A DNA stretch of 47,342 nt, taken from contig NZ_AGUD01000303.1 in assembly GCF_000240225.1 (NCBI RefSeq), positions 1-47,342 on the forward strand, read 5' to 3'. This stretch comes from Patulibacter medicamentivorans. Its GTDB lineage: Bacteria > Actinomycetota > Thermoleophilia > Solirubrobacterales > Solirubrobacteraceae. Made by a program: the position numbers and the translations under genes. Shown one piece after another: positions 40,196 through 47,342 of the stretch (the stretch's first letter is position 1; each line of letters opens with the position of its first letter). Under the pieces are notes generated by a model. It did not search any database and was not told where the DNA came from. It was given only the letters and a program-made list of their open reading frames with translations.

Positions 40196-40430
40196 GCGGG
40201 AGCGCGCCACGGCGCAACCCGAAGTCCTCCCCGAGATCGCGACGACGCGGCGACGACGCGGCGGCCGGCGGCCGGCGGCGCGACGGCGAACCCCGGCAGG
40301 TGCAGGGAGGACGTGCGGCGGCCGCTCGCGAGGGGCCCCGTCCGTCCGGCCCGTTCCGCAAGATCTGGCGTCGCCCCGAGCTCTCCGTCACAGAGCTCCG
40401 ACGCCGTCTCTGGCAGGCTCCCGACCCCGC

Positions 40431-42083
40431 GTGTCCGCACCCACCGCCACTCCCACCCTTCGCCTGTGGCAGCAGCAGGCCCTGGCCAAGATGGAGGCCT
40501 GGGAGTCGGGCACCTTCCTGGTCGCCGCGGCCCCGGGCGCGGGCAAGACCCGGCCGGCGCTGGAGCAGGCGGTGCGGCTGCTCTACGCCCGCAAGGCGGA
40601 CCGGATCGCGCTGATCTGCCCGACCGCCCCGCTGACCCGCCAGTGGGCGGCCGCGGCGGCCCGGCTCGGGGTCAACCTGGCGCCGGACGCGACCGAGCTG
40701 ACGCCGCCCGCCGGCTTCCACGGCGTCGCCGTCACCTACGCGCGCGTGGCCCAGTCGGCCGAGCGCTGGGCGGCGCAGTGCCTGGAGAGCACGCTGGTGA
40801 TCGCCGACGAGGCGCACCACCTGGGCGAGGAGCTGGCCTGGGGCCAGGGCTTCTCGCTCGCGCTCGGTCGCGCCAAGCGCTGGCTGCTGCTTTCGGGCAC
40901 GCCGTTCCGCTCCGACGCGACCCCGATCCCCGGCGTCGACTACGACGCCGACGGCGTCGCCCAGCCCGACTACGCCTACGGCTACGCCGACGCCGTCCGC
41001 GACGCGGTCTGCCGTCCGGTCACCTTCATCCCCTTCGACGGCGCGATGTCGTGGCGGGTGGGCGAGGAGACGGTCGAGGGCTCGTTCGCCGACCAGGTGG
41101 CCAGCGACCAGCGCGCCAAGCGCTACCGGACCGCGATCTCGACCGAGCTGGCCGGCGCGCTCCCGAAGATCCTCGGCGACGCCCATCGACGGCTGACGGG
41201 GCTGCGCGAGTCGAGCCATCCGGACGCGGGCGGCCTGGTGGTCACGGCCGACAGCGATCACGCGCGGGCGGTGTCGGCGGTCCTGCACCGGATCACCGGC
41301 TCGCCGCCGGTGGTGGTGATGCACACCGACACCCAGGCCCACGATCGGCTGGCGAGGTTCACCGACTCGACCGAGCCCTGGATCGTCGCCGTCAACATGG
41401 TCAGCGAGGGCGTCGACATCCCGCGGCTGCGGGTCGGCGTCTACGCGACCACCGCCAAGACGGCGATGATCTTCCGCCAGATCGTCGGGCGCTTCGTGCG
41501 CACCGTCCCCGGGCGGCCGATCGAGAGCTCGTGGCTCTACCTGCCGGCCGAGCCGACGCTGCGGGCCCACGCGGCCGAGATCGACCGCGAGCTGGTGCCG
41601 CTGCTGCGGCGCAAGGAGGACGTCGATCCCGACGCGATGCTCGACGACGGCGCGCTCGAGCAGGCCAACAAGACCGAGGACGAGGCGGGCCTGGCGCCGG
41701 AGTGGCAGGCGCTCGAGGCGGACATGGCGCCGGCCGCCCAGCTGGACCTGTTCGGCGGGGCGACCCCGATCAAGGACCCGGAGCCGGTGATGACGGCCCC
41801 CTCCGCGGCGTTCGGGGCGCCGGCCGCGCTGCCGGCGAACGGCGGCGGCGTGGCGGCCCCGCCGGCGGTCCAGGACGTCCCGCTCTGGCAGCAGCGCCAG
41901 CGGCTGCGCGACACCCGTCACCGGCTGGTCGCCGAGCTGGGTCGCAGCCGCCGGGCGTCCCACCGCGAGATCAACGCCTGGCTCAACGGGCGGGTCGGGA
42001 TCGCCAAGGTCGACGACGCCACGATCGAGCAGCTGGAGCAGTCGATCGACGTGCTCCACGACGCGCTCGCCGGGCGGGCTTAG
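40431..42083 (+). CDS. DEAD/DEAH-box superfamily 2 helicase
   Basis: A 550-residue protein. Motif I is AAPGAGKTRPAL, Ia region LICPTAPLTRQW, motif II IADEAHHLGEE, motif III LLLSGTPFRSD, motif V MVSEGVDIPRLRVGVYAT and motif VI QIVGRFVRT. It resembles the SSL2/UvrB-like COG1061 group of DNA helicases. The C-terminal ~170 residues contain a low-complexity Ala/Pro linker and a helical region (LWQQRQRLRDTRHRLV to LHDAL) that may bind a partner. GTG 40431 is the first start of the frame next to the conserved LRLWQQQALAKM. It is divergent from the DUF350 cluster. It could be a housekeeping repair helicase or a defence component; nothing nearby decides this. Confidence 0.82.
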   Translation: MSAPTATPTLRLWQQQALAKMEAWESGTFLVAAAPGAGKTRPALEQAVRLLYARKADRIALICPTAPLTRQWAAAAARLGVNLAPDATELTPPAGFHGVAVTYARVAQSAERWAAQCLESTLVIADEAHHLGEELAWGQGFSLALGRAKRWLLLSGTPFRSDATPIPGVDYDADGVAQPDYAYGYADAVRDAVCRPVTFIPFDGAMSWRVGEETVEGSFADQVASDQRAKRYRTAISTELAGALPKILGDAHRRLTGLRESSHPDAGGLVVTADSDHARAVSAVLHRITGSPPVVVMHTDTQAHDRLARFTDSTEPWIVAVNMVSEGVDIPRLRVGVYATTAKTAMIFRQIVGRFVRTVPGRPIESSWLYLPAEPTLRAHAAEIDRELVPLLRRKEDVDPDAMLDDGALEQANKTEDEAGLAPEWQALEADMAPAAQLDLFGGATPIKDPEPVMTAPSAAFGAPAALPANGGGVAAPPAVQDVPLWQQRQRLRDTRHRLVAELGRSRRASHREINAWLNGRVGIAKVDDATIEQLEQSIDVLHDALAGRA

Positions 42084-42092
42084 CGGAGATCG

Positions 42093-42110
42093 GCCGCGGC
42101 TGTCCGCGGC
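42093..42110 (+). terminator. Hairpin after the helicase gene
   Basis: GCCGCGG (42093-42099), 4-nt loop, CCGCGGC (42104-42110), starting 10 nt after the stop. Confidence 0.5.
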
Positions 42111-42149
42111 AGGCCGGACGGTACGCCGTCGACCCTCGAACCTTCACCC

Positions 42150-42174
42150 GGCCGCGAGCGGCCTCGGGTAGCGT
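42150..42174 (+). promoter_or_regulatory. Palindrome and -10 box of the AIM24-like gene
   Basis: GGCCGC-GA-GCGGCC (42150-42163) is a perfect 6-bp inverted repeat lying 5 nt upstream of TAGCGT (42169-42174), which is 8 nt before ATG 42183. The palindrome occupies the spacer region and could be an operator. The transcript would be leaderless. Confidence 0.45.
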
Positions 42175-42182
42175 CCCGCGCC

Positions 42183-42860
42183 ATGGACGTCACCACCCGC
42201 CACGCCCCGAGCTTCGCCGTCGCCCGCCTGACGCTGGCCGGCGGCGAATCGATGAACGCCGAGTCCGGCGCGATGATGGCCACCTCGGCCGGCGTCGAGG
42301 TCGAGTCGAAGATGCGCGGCGGCCTCAAGGGCGCGTTCAAGCGCGGGATCCTCGGCGGCGAGTCGCTGTTCGTCAGCACCTTCACCGCGCCGTCCCAGGG
42401 CGGTTGGGTCGACGTCGCGGCGCGGCTGCCCGGGGACCTGGTGGTGCTCGAGGTCGACGGCGCGGTCAACCTGGCTCGCGGCGCCTACCTGGCGGCCGAC
42501 GAGGGCGTCACGATCGACGCCAAGTGGGGCGGCTTCAAGAACCTGGTCGGCGGCGAGGGCGGGTTCCTCGTCCGGGCCGAGGGGCGAGGCCCGCTGGTGG
42601 TCGCCGCCTACGGCGCGATCGACGTCGTCGAGCTGGCCGCCGGCGAGTCGGTGATCGTCGACTCCGGCCACATGGTCGCCTACGGGGACGGGGTCGAGTT
42701 CTCGCTCCGCAAGGTCGCCTCGGGCCTGATCCAGTCGGCCAAGAGCGGCGAGGGCTTCGTCTTCGAGTTCCGCGGGCCGGGCAGGGTCTGGACCCAGAGC
42801 CGCAACCCGGGCCAGCTGATCAGCTGGCTGACGGCCGAGCTGCCGTTCTCCCGCGGGTAG
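42183..42860 (+). CDS. AIM24-like / TIGR00266 family protein
   Basis: A 225-residue beta-rich protein of the AIM24 family (DUF124). Marks: the N-terminal SFAVARLTLAGGESMNAESGAMMATSAGVEVE, then GLKGAFKRGILGGESLFVSTFTAP, VDVAARLPGDLVVLEV, AYGAIDVVELAAGESVIVDSGHMVAY and VWTQSRNPGQL. Many bacterial copies exist; in yeast the homologue supports mitochondrial inner-membrane organisation. No enzymatic role is known. It has a leaderless-type promoter. A 25-codon ORF begins 9 nt after its stop. Confidence 0.88.
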   Translation: MDVTTRHAPSFAVARLTLAGGESMNAESGAMMATSAGVEVESKMRGGLKGAFKRGILGGESLFVSTFTAPSQGGWVDVAARLPGDLVVLEVDGAVNLARGAYLAADEGVTIDAKWGGFKNLVGGEGGFLVRAEGRGPLVVAAYGAIDVVELAAGESVIVDSGHMVAYGDGVEFSLRKVASGLIQSAKSGEGFVFEFRGPGRVWTQSRNPGQLISWLTAELPFSRG

Positions 42861-42863
42861 ACT
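42858..42863 (+). promoter_or_regulatory. -10 box of the 25-codon ORF
   Basis: TAGACT overlaps the stop codon of the AIM24-like gene and lies 6 nt before ATG 42870, the same geometry as the leaderless promoters elsewhere in the window. Confidence 0.4.
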
Positions 42864-42869
42864 GCCGCC

Positions 42870-42947
42870 ATGCGCGCACGCGTCGCCCTCTGCATGACCC
42901 TGCCGTACGCGATCGCGTTGGCGGCGATGGCGCTGTCGGCGGCGTGA
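42870..42947 (+). CDS. Short hydrophobic peptide ORF (25 residues)
   Basis: Encodes a 25-residue peptide: MRARVALCMTLPYAIALAAM followed by ALSAA. The basic start and continuous hydrophobic stretch look like a tiny membrane peptide or a bare signal peptide. All but one codon ends in G or C (the exception is the second Ala of a GCG/GCG run region), and it has its own TAGACT-N6-ATG promoter-like element. The stop codon lies inside the left arm of the 107-bp structured element. Possibly a real small gene; conservation would decide. Confidence 0.4.
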   Translation: MRARVALCMTLPYAIALAAMALSAA

Positions 42948-43050
42948 GGGGCACGTAGACGCTTCGGATCTCGCGACGCCCGTCGCTCGGCAGTACCGGG
43001 TACGGCTCTCGCTCGGGCGCCGCGACCTCCTTGGTCTACGTGCCCCTCAC
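42944..43050 (+). repeat. 107-bp structured element, copy 2 (candidate RNA)
   Basis: Bounded by a perfect 17-bp inverted repeat: 42944-42960 and GTCTACGTGCCCCTCAC (43034-43050). The middle stem 42972-42982/43014-43024 pairs 10 of 11. The apical 29 nt (42984-43012) match copy 1 at 28 positions and can form a small hairpin closed by GUA/UAC with loop CCGGG. CTTGGTC (43030-43036) and the following CACATCCACC (43048-43057) are also shared. It lies between the 25-codon ORF and the convergent hemQ gene (stop at 43065), so it could terminate both. Confidence 0.7.
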
Positions 43051-43064
43051 ATCCACCGACGGTC

Positions 43065-43754
43065 CTACGGCAGGTCGGCGACGACGTCGGCCAGCGGCTT
43101 CCGGATCCCGGCCAGGAACGGCAGCTCCTCGCGCATGTGCGCGCGGGCCTTGGCGCCGCGCAGGTCGCGCATCAGGTCGACGATCCGGGTCAGCTCGTCG
43201 GCCTCGAACGCCAGCAGCCACTCGTAGTCGTTGAGCGAGAAGGCGCTGATCGTGTTGGCGCGGACGTCCTTGTAGCCGGCGGCCATCATCCCGTGCTCGC
43301 GCAGCATCTGCGAGCGCTCGGCCGGGTCCAGCAGGTACCACTCCAGCGAGCGCACGAAGGGGTAGACCGAGATGTACTTCTTGGCCGGCGTGCCCTCCAG
43401 GTAGGCCGGCACGTGGGCCTTGTTGAACTCGGCCTCGCGGTGGACGCCGATCGAGGTCCACCACGGGTCCAGCGCCTGGCCCAGGCGGGTGCGGTTGAAG
43501 GCCACCAGGGCGTCCTGCAGGGCGTCGGCGCTCGGCCCGATCAGCCACAGCAGCACGTCGGCCTCGGCCCGGAAGCCGACCGTCGAGTACGAGGCGCGGA
43601 GGATCGCGTCGCCGCCGGTCAGCGCGGCCTCGGCCTCGGCCGCCAGCTCGGCGCGGACCTCGGGGGCGTCGTTGGGGACTCGCCGGTGCCCACGCGCCGC
43701 CTTGAACGAGGCGTAGATCGCGTACAGGTTGGTGAAGTCCGTCTGCGTGCTCAT
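43065..43754 (-). CDS. hemQ: Coproheme decarboxylase HemQ (chlorite-dismutase-like)
   Basis: A 229-residue haem-pathway enzyme of Gram-positive bacteria that converts coproheme to haem b using peroxide. Family marks: NLYAIYASFKAAR at the start, FRAEADVLLWLIG, YISVYPFVRSLEWYLL with the catalytic Tyr region, MLREHGMMAAGYKDVRANTISAFSLNDYEWLLAFE with the proximal His, and AHMREELPFLAGIRK. Length and motifs fit HemQ better than true chlorite dismutase. ATG 43754 lies 10 nt after TATCGT. Other haem genes are not in view. Confidence 0.88.
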   Translation of the reverse strand: MSTQTDFTNLYAIYASFKAARGHRRVPNDAPEVRAELAAEAEAALTGGDAILRASYSTVGFRAEADVLLWLIGPSADALQDALVAFNRTRLGQALDPWWTSIGVHREAEFNKAHVPAYLEGTPAKKYISVYPFVRSLEWYLLDPAERSQMLREHGMMAAGYKDVRANTISAFSLNDYEWLLAFEADELTRIVDLMRDLRGAKARAHMREELPFLAGIRKPLADVVADLP

Positions 43755-43764
43755 GGCCCCGCGG

Positions 43765-43770
43765 ACGATA
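43765..43770 (-). promoter_or_regulatory. -10 box of hemQ
   Basis: TATCGT on the minus strand, 10 nt before ATG 43754, no Shine-Dalgarno between. Confidence 0.4.
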
Positions 43771-43920
43771 GGACGATGCGGCGCGCGGTGCCGTTCGCCC
43801 ACGGGCAGGAGCGACGCGAGGCCCCAGCCACGAGCTGGTCGCCGGCCACCCCGCCGAACGTCCAAGCCCGGCCCTGGCCAGATGGTCACCGGGATCGCTC
43901 CGACGGCTGCCCGGCTCGTG

Positions 43921-43926
43921 TATCAC
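43921..43926 (+). promoter_or_regulatory. Possible -10 box of the sortase-fusion gene
   Basis: TATCAC, a near-match to TANNNT, 7 nt before GTG 43934, with no ribosome site. The geometry fits the other leaderless starts. Confidence 0.3.
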
Positions 43927-43933
43927 TCCGAGT

Positions 43934-46678
43934 GTGCGCCGTCCGCTGTGGTTGTCCCCGCTGCTCGTCCTGATCTCGCTCGCCGCGCTGCCGCAGGCCG
44001 CGTCGGCCGCCGAGCCACCGAACCAGCACGATCCCTGCGCCAGCGGCGGCCGCAACACCTGCGGCACGACCGGCGTCGGCAAGTACGACCGCTACCGCTA
44101 CGGCACGCGCTGGTTCGGCGACTTCCGCGGCGCGATCGATGGGGTCTCGGCCGGGGCGTTCTGCATCGACCTGCGGTTCTGGTACCCGTCCAAGCGGTTC
44201 GCCTACGAGAAGCGGCCGATCGCCGGCCTGAAGAGCAAGGAGCGCAAGTCGATCTCGGCCGCCAAGCTGCGCCAGATGGCCTACGCGCTCTGGAACTTCG
44301 GCCGCTCGCGTCAGAGGAACCAGCAGGCGGCGGTGATGCTCTACGTCCACGGGCTGATGGACGACGGGGCGCCGGGCGAGGTCGATCCGAAGGCGATCGG
44401 CGTCTCCTCGCTCTACGCGCGGATCGCCCGCGACGCCCGCCGCTACGCCGGTCCCTACCGCGTCCAGGTCGACCTGCCGTCGTCGGGCCTGACGGTCGGC
44501 ACCGCGATCAAGCCGACCGTGCGGGTGCTCGCGTCCTCGGGCGCGGTCGTCCCCAACGCGACGGTCGACCTGTCCGGATCGGCCGGCGCCACGGGGCTGC
44601 CGCGCACGATCAGCACCGGGCGCACCGGCGTCGCGCGGCTGGCCCTGACCCCTAGCGACGCCAAGGGCGGGCTGCGCCTGAGCGCCAGGGCGACCGGGCT
44701 GGCCGCCGCCGAGCCCGACCTCTACGTGCCGACCAGGGGCGCGTCGGCCCGCAGTGGGCAGCGGCTCGTGGTGCCGGCCACCGCGTCGGTCGCCACCGAG
44801 CGCGCGGTGCCGGTGGCACCGGCCCGGATCAAGGTCACGACCGCGGCCACGCCGACGTCGGTCCTGCTCGGCACCCAGAGCACCGACAAGGTCACGATCA
44901 GCGGGGCTCCGGCCGGCTGGTCCGCCCCGATCGCGGTCCGCCTCTACGGTCCGGCTCCGTCGCAGGCGGCGATCCGCTGCGACGGCCCGCCGGCGGCCGA
45001 GGTCACCCACCGCGCCGGTGGCGGGGACTCGATCACGCCGCCGGTCACCCCGAGCGCGCCCGGCTGGTACGGCTACCAGCTGGTGGTGCCCGGCAGCGAC
45101 GACGTGATCGGCACCACGACGCCGTGCGCCGAGCCGAGCGAGTCGCTGCGGGTCGAGGTCCAGCCGCGCGTCCACACGCAGATCAGCAACCAGCTCCTGA
45201 ACGGGCCGGGGTCGGTCACCGACACGGTCTGGATCGAGGGGCTCTCCGGCCAGCCGGCGACGGTCGCGGCGGCCCTCTACGGCCCGCTGCCGGCGGCCGA
45301 CAAGCTGACCTGCGACGGGCCGCCGGTCTGGTCGGGCAGCTTCGCCGCCGCCACCGACGGGCAGTACGTCACCGATCCGGTCCAGCTGAGCGTGCCGGGC
45401 TACTACACCTACCGGGAGCGGCTGACCGGGTCGGAGTTCGTGCGGGTGACCGACACGGCCTGCGGCGATGCGGCCGAGACGACGATCGTCCGCGGCCACC
45501 CGCAGATCACGACCCAGATCAGCAGCCAGGACACCGCCGTCGGCAGCGAGGTGACCGACACCGCGGTGGTGACCGGTCTCGGCAAGCTGCGGGCCGACGT
45601 CGCCGTCGAGCTGTGGGGTCCGTTCCCCTCCCGCGACGCGATCCGCTGCGAGGGCACGCCGTACTGGACCGGGACGTTCCCGGCCGACGGCGACGGCAGC
45701 TACAGGACCGCGCCGGTCAAGCTGCAGAAGGCCGGCTACTACACCTACCGCGAGGCGATCACCGGCAGCACGGCCTACGACGGCGTCCAGACGGCGTGCG
45801 GCGAGGCCGCCGAGACGACGATCGCCCGCGCCAAGCCGCAGGTCACGACGGTCGTCTCGAGCGCCGTGACGCGGCCGGGCAGCTCGATCTCCGATCGGAT
45901 CAAGGTCACCGGCCTGGGCCAGACCCCGGCGCGGGTCGAGGTCGAGCTGTTCGGCCCCTTCGCCTCGCGCGGGCAGATCCGCTGCGGCGGCACCCCGTAC
46001 TGGAAGGGCGCGGTCGACGTGGCCGGCGACGGCGAGGTCTCCTCCCCGAGCGTCCGCCTGGCGAAGGCCGGCTTCTACACCTACCGCGAGCGGATCGCGG
46101 GGTCGGAGTCGGTGACCGGCACCGAGACCGCCTGCGCCGAGGAGGCCGAGACGTCGCTCGGCCGGCCGCTGATCCTGACCGGTCGTGGAGAGGGCGAGCG
46201 GGTCGCCGAGGTCCGCGCCACGGCAGCGCCCGGCGCGGTCGCGCCGACCCAGGTCCGGCTCGATCGGCTCGGCGTGCGCGCGTCGCTCGGCGCGGTCGCG
46301 ATCGACCTCGGGACCGGAGCGCTGGCGGTGCCCAAGGACATCAAGCGCGCCGGCTGGTGGGCCGACGGCGCGGATCTTGCCTCGAAGGCCGGGACGGTGC
46401 TGCTGGCCGGCCACGTCGACAGCGCGAAGCGCGGCGCCGGAGCGTTCTTCCGCCTCAAGAGCGCCCGCCGCGGCGACACGGTGACGGTCAGCGGCGGGGG
46501 CCGGACGCAGCGCTACCGCGTGACGTCGGTGACGCGGGTCGCGAAGGAGCGGCTGCCGGTGGGCATCTTCACCCGCACGGGCAGCCGCAGGCTGGTGCTG
46601 GTCACCTGCGGCGGGCCGTTCGACCGCCGCAGCGGCCACTACCGCGACAACATCCTCGTGACGGCGGTGCCCCGCTAG
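43934..46678 (+). CDS. Secreted thioester-domain / Ig-repeat / class F-like sortase fusion
   Basis: A 914-residue exported protein. Signal peptide to about residue 25. Residues ~30-170 resemble a thioester domain: FCIDL with Cys77 and a NQQAAVML segment with Gln131, the Cys-Gln pair such domains cross-link. Residues ~175-290 are a linking beta domain. Four Ig-like repeats start near 296, 410, 519 and 632; each has a YGP/FGPF strand, a conserved Cys pair and a G-Y/F-Y-T-Y-R-E strand. Residues ~769-914 form a sortase of the class E/F type with His827 (GHVD), Cys892 (LVTCGGPFD) and Arg904 (YRDN). A sortase carried on a repeat adhesin is unusual. GTG 43934 is the only start giving the signal peptide. 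Confidence 0.75.
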   Translation: MRRPLWLSPLLVLISLAALPQAASAAEPPNQHDPCASGGRNTCGTTGVGKYDRYRYGTRWFGDFRGAIDGVSAGAFCIDLRFWYPSKRFAYEKRPIAGLKSKERKSISAAKLRQMAYALWNFGRSRQRNQQAAVMLYVHGLMDDGAPGEVDPKAIGVSSLYARIARDARRYAGPYRVQVDLPSSGLTVGTAIKPTVRVLASSGAVVPNATVDLSGSAGATGLPRTISTGRTGVARLALTPSDAKGGLRLSARATGLAAAEPDLYVPTRGASARSGQRLVVPATASVATERAVPVAPARIKVTTAATPTSVLLGTQSTDKVTISGAPAGWSAPIAVRLYGPAPSQAAIRCDGPPAAEVTHRAGGGDSITPPVTPSAPGWYGYQLVVPGSDDVIGTTTPCAEPSESLRVEVQPRVHTQISNQLLNGPGSVTDTVWIEGLSGQPATVAAALYGPLPAADKLTCDGPPVWSGSFAAATDGQYVTDPVQLSVPGYYTYRERLTGSEFVRVTDTACGDAAETTIVRGHPQITTQISSQDTAVGSEVTDTAVVTGLGKLRADVAVELWGPFPSRDAIRCEGTPYWTGTFPADGDGSYRTAPVKLQKAGYYTYREAITGSTAYDGVQTACGEAAETTIARAKPQVTTVVSSAVTRPGSSISDRIKVTGLGQTPARVEVELFGPFASRGQIRCGGTPYWKGAVDVAGDGEVSSPSVRLAKAGFYTYRERIAGSESVTGTETACAEEAETSLGRPLILTGRGEGERVAEVRATAAPGAVAPTQVRLDRLGVRASLGAVAIDLGTGALAVPKDIKRAGWWADGADLASKAGTVLLAGHVDSAKRGAGAFFRLKSARRGDTVTVSGGGRTQRYRVTSVTRVAKERLPVGIFTRTGSRRLVLVTCGGPFDRRSGHYRDNILVTAVPR

Positions 46679-46706
46679 CGCGGCGGCGCGCACGAGCGGA
46701 CGCCAG

Positions 46707-46742
46707 GCTCCCGGGCCGCCGTCGCGACGGCGGCCCGGGAGC
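46707..46742. terminator. Bidirectional terminator, perfect 36-bp palindrome
   Basis: GCTCCCGGGCCGCCGTCG (46707-46724) is followed directly by its exact reverse complement (46725-46742). It sits between two convergent genes, 28 nt after one stop and 7 nt from the other. Confidence 0.75.
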
Positions 46743-46749
46743 GGGGCGA

Positions 46750-47342
46750 TCAGCGGATCTCGACCGGCTTGGCGATCGTGTCCGGCAGCCCGGCGGCCGC
46801 GTTGCTGATCGCCGTCAGCTTCCAGCCCGACCGCTGGCCCGCGCTGCTGCCGCAGCCCGGGTTGTCGATCGTGGACGAGGTGAACTCCTCGTTCTTGCTG
46901 ACGCCGCCGCTGACGGTCGCCGGGCGCATCAGCGTGCTCATCGAGCCCGAGTAGACGAGCCACTTGCCGGTCACGAACGCGTCCCGGGCGTTGGCGCCGA
47001 CTCCGATCCCGCCGTCGTTGAGGAAAGCGGTGCCGGTGCAGGAGGCCCCGGTGTAGTAGATCTGCGCCGGCTGGAAGACGCCGGTGTACGGGATCGAGAC
47101 CTCGTAGCCGGCAGACGTCAGGACGGTCGCGGCGCCTCGGTCGGCGCTCAGGACGCGTCCGAGGGTGACGCCGTTGCCGTCGACCAGCGTCCCGCCGCCG
47201 GCGGGGCCCGCGGGGCCGGCGGGGCCGGTCGCGCCGGTGTCGCCCTTCGCCCCGGTGTCGCCCTTCGCGCCGGTGTCGCCCTGGGGGCCGGCCGGGCCGA
47301 TCGGGCCCGTCGCGCCGGTGTCGCCCTTCGCGCCGTCGGCGC
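46750..47342 (-). CDS. Collagen-like repeat protein, C-terminal part (5' end outside window)
   Basis: The frame enters from the right edge and ends at 46750 (about 197 residues visible). The first ~50 residues are continuous Gly-X-Y triplets (GDTGAKGDTG, GPAGPAGPAG), forming a collagen-like stalk. A globular C-terminal domain of ~145 residues follows (TLVDGNGVTLGRVL, YEVSIPYTGVFQPAQIYYTG, SCTGTAFLNDG, GCGSSAGQRSGW), with a possible disulfide. This stalk-plus-head plan is typical of surface or spore-coat filaments in bacteria. There is no catalytic motif. The start and any signal peptide lie beyond the window. Confidence 0.8.
   Translation of the reverse strand, partial: ADGAKGDTGATGPIGPAGPQGDTGAKGDTGAKGDTGATGPAGPAGPAGGGTLVDGNGVTLGRVLSADRGAATVLTSAGYEVSIPYTGVFQPAQIYYTGASCTGTAFLNDGGIGVGANARDAFVTGKWLVYSGSMSTLMRPATVSGGVSKNEEFTSSTIDNPGCGSSAGQRSGWKLTAISNAAAGLPDTIAKPVEIR

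Noticed and set aside
43065..43754. True chlorite dismutase
   Set aside because: Sequence blocks and length match the actinobacterial HemQ branch; no perchlorate genes are present.

Overview
The window is about 47 kb of very GC-rich, gene-dense bacterial DNA. Third codon positions are almost always G or C. Many genes overlap by 4 bases (ATGA or GTGA), lipobox lipoproteins are common, and several secreted proteins carry the Cys-x4-Cys / Ig-like C-terminal tails typical of deep-branching soil actinobacteria. My best guess is Thermoleophilia, order Solirubrobacterales (Conexibacter, Patulibacter or Solirubrobacter type). This rests on protein style and gene content; no rRNA is present to confirm it. 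I saw no tRNA, rRNA, insertion sequence, prophage or CRISPR array, so this looks like ordinary chromosome with unusually structured intergenic DNA.

Layout. 1-601: tail of a secreted Ig-like protein. 957-5981: complete urea ABC transporter urtABCDE, with no urease genes in view. 6472-11586: two TetR-linked oxygenase modules. The first is TetR, AurF-type diiron oxygenase and ferredoxin:NADP reductase. The second is a divergent TetR and DUF2236/MpaB-type oxygenase pair. 11609-15038 (minus strand): SH3 protein, methionine aminopeptidase, and an NhaA antiporter fused to a DsbA-like domain. 15217-26518: purF, purN and purH on the plus strand, interleaved with a serine-protease homologue that has lost its catalytic Ser, recQ (overlapping purN), two Lys/Gln-rich lipoproteins and a large secreted alpha/beta hydrolase. 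26811-28911: YpfJ-type metalloprotease, RidA, and a stand-alone DUF4178 protein. 29130-34734: ABC transporter (THI5/SsuA-like) with two flavin monooxygenases in one coupled operon. 34958-40182 (minus strand): seven-gene DUF4178 / coiled-coil / DUF2617 / DUF4247 / Cys-rich membrane protein / DUF350 / membrane SpeE-like cluster. 40431-47342: SF2 helicase, AIM24-like protein, a 25-residue ORF, HemQ, a thioester-domain/Ig/sortase fusion, and the end of a collagen-like protein.

The non-coding DNA is the most striking part. Two 107-bp elements, about 16 kb apart, share a 29-nt apical core (28/29 identical) enclosed by stems that differ in sequence but keep their pairing, the signature of a structured RNA or hairpin element. 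A second structure is a run of five hairpins that all present the same ACCCCT loop on different stems. Others are a four-box nested palindrome (TGGCGTCA) and a 160-bp element with perfect 18-bp inverted ends. Most sit just after stop codons, so at least part of their role is probably 3'-end formation.

Start-site pattern. At least a dozen genes have a TANNNT -10 box only 6-10 nt before the start codon and no ribosome binding site, so they are probably leaderless or nearly so. Another group (urtA, the first tetR, the FNR gene, the lipoproteins, the hydrolase) has clear Shine-Dalgarno sequences. I used this to choose several starts.
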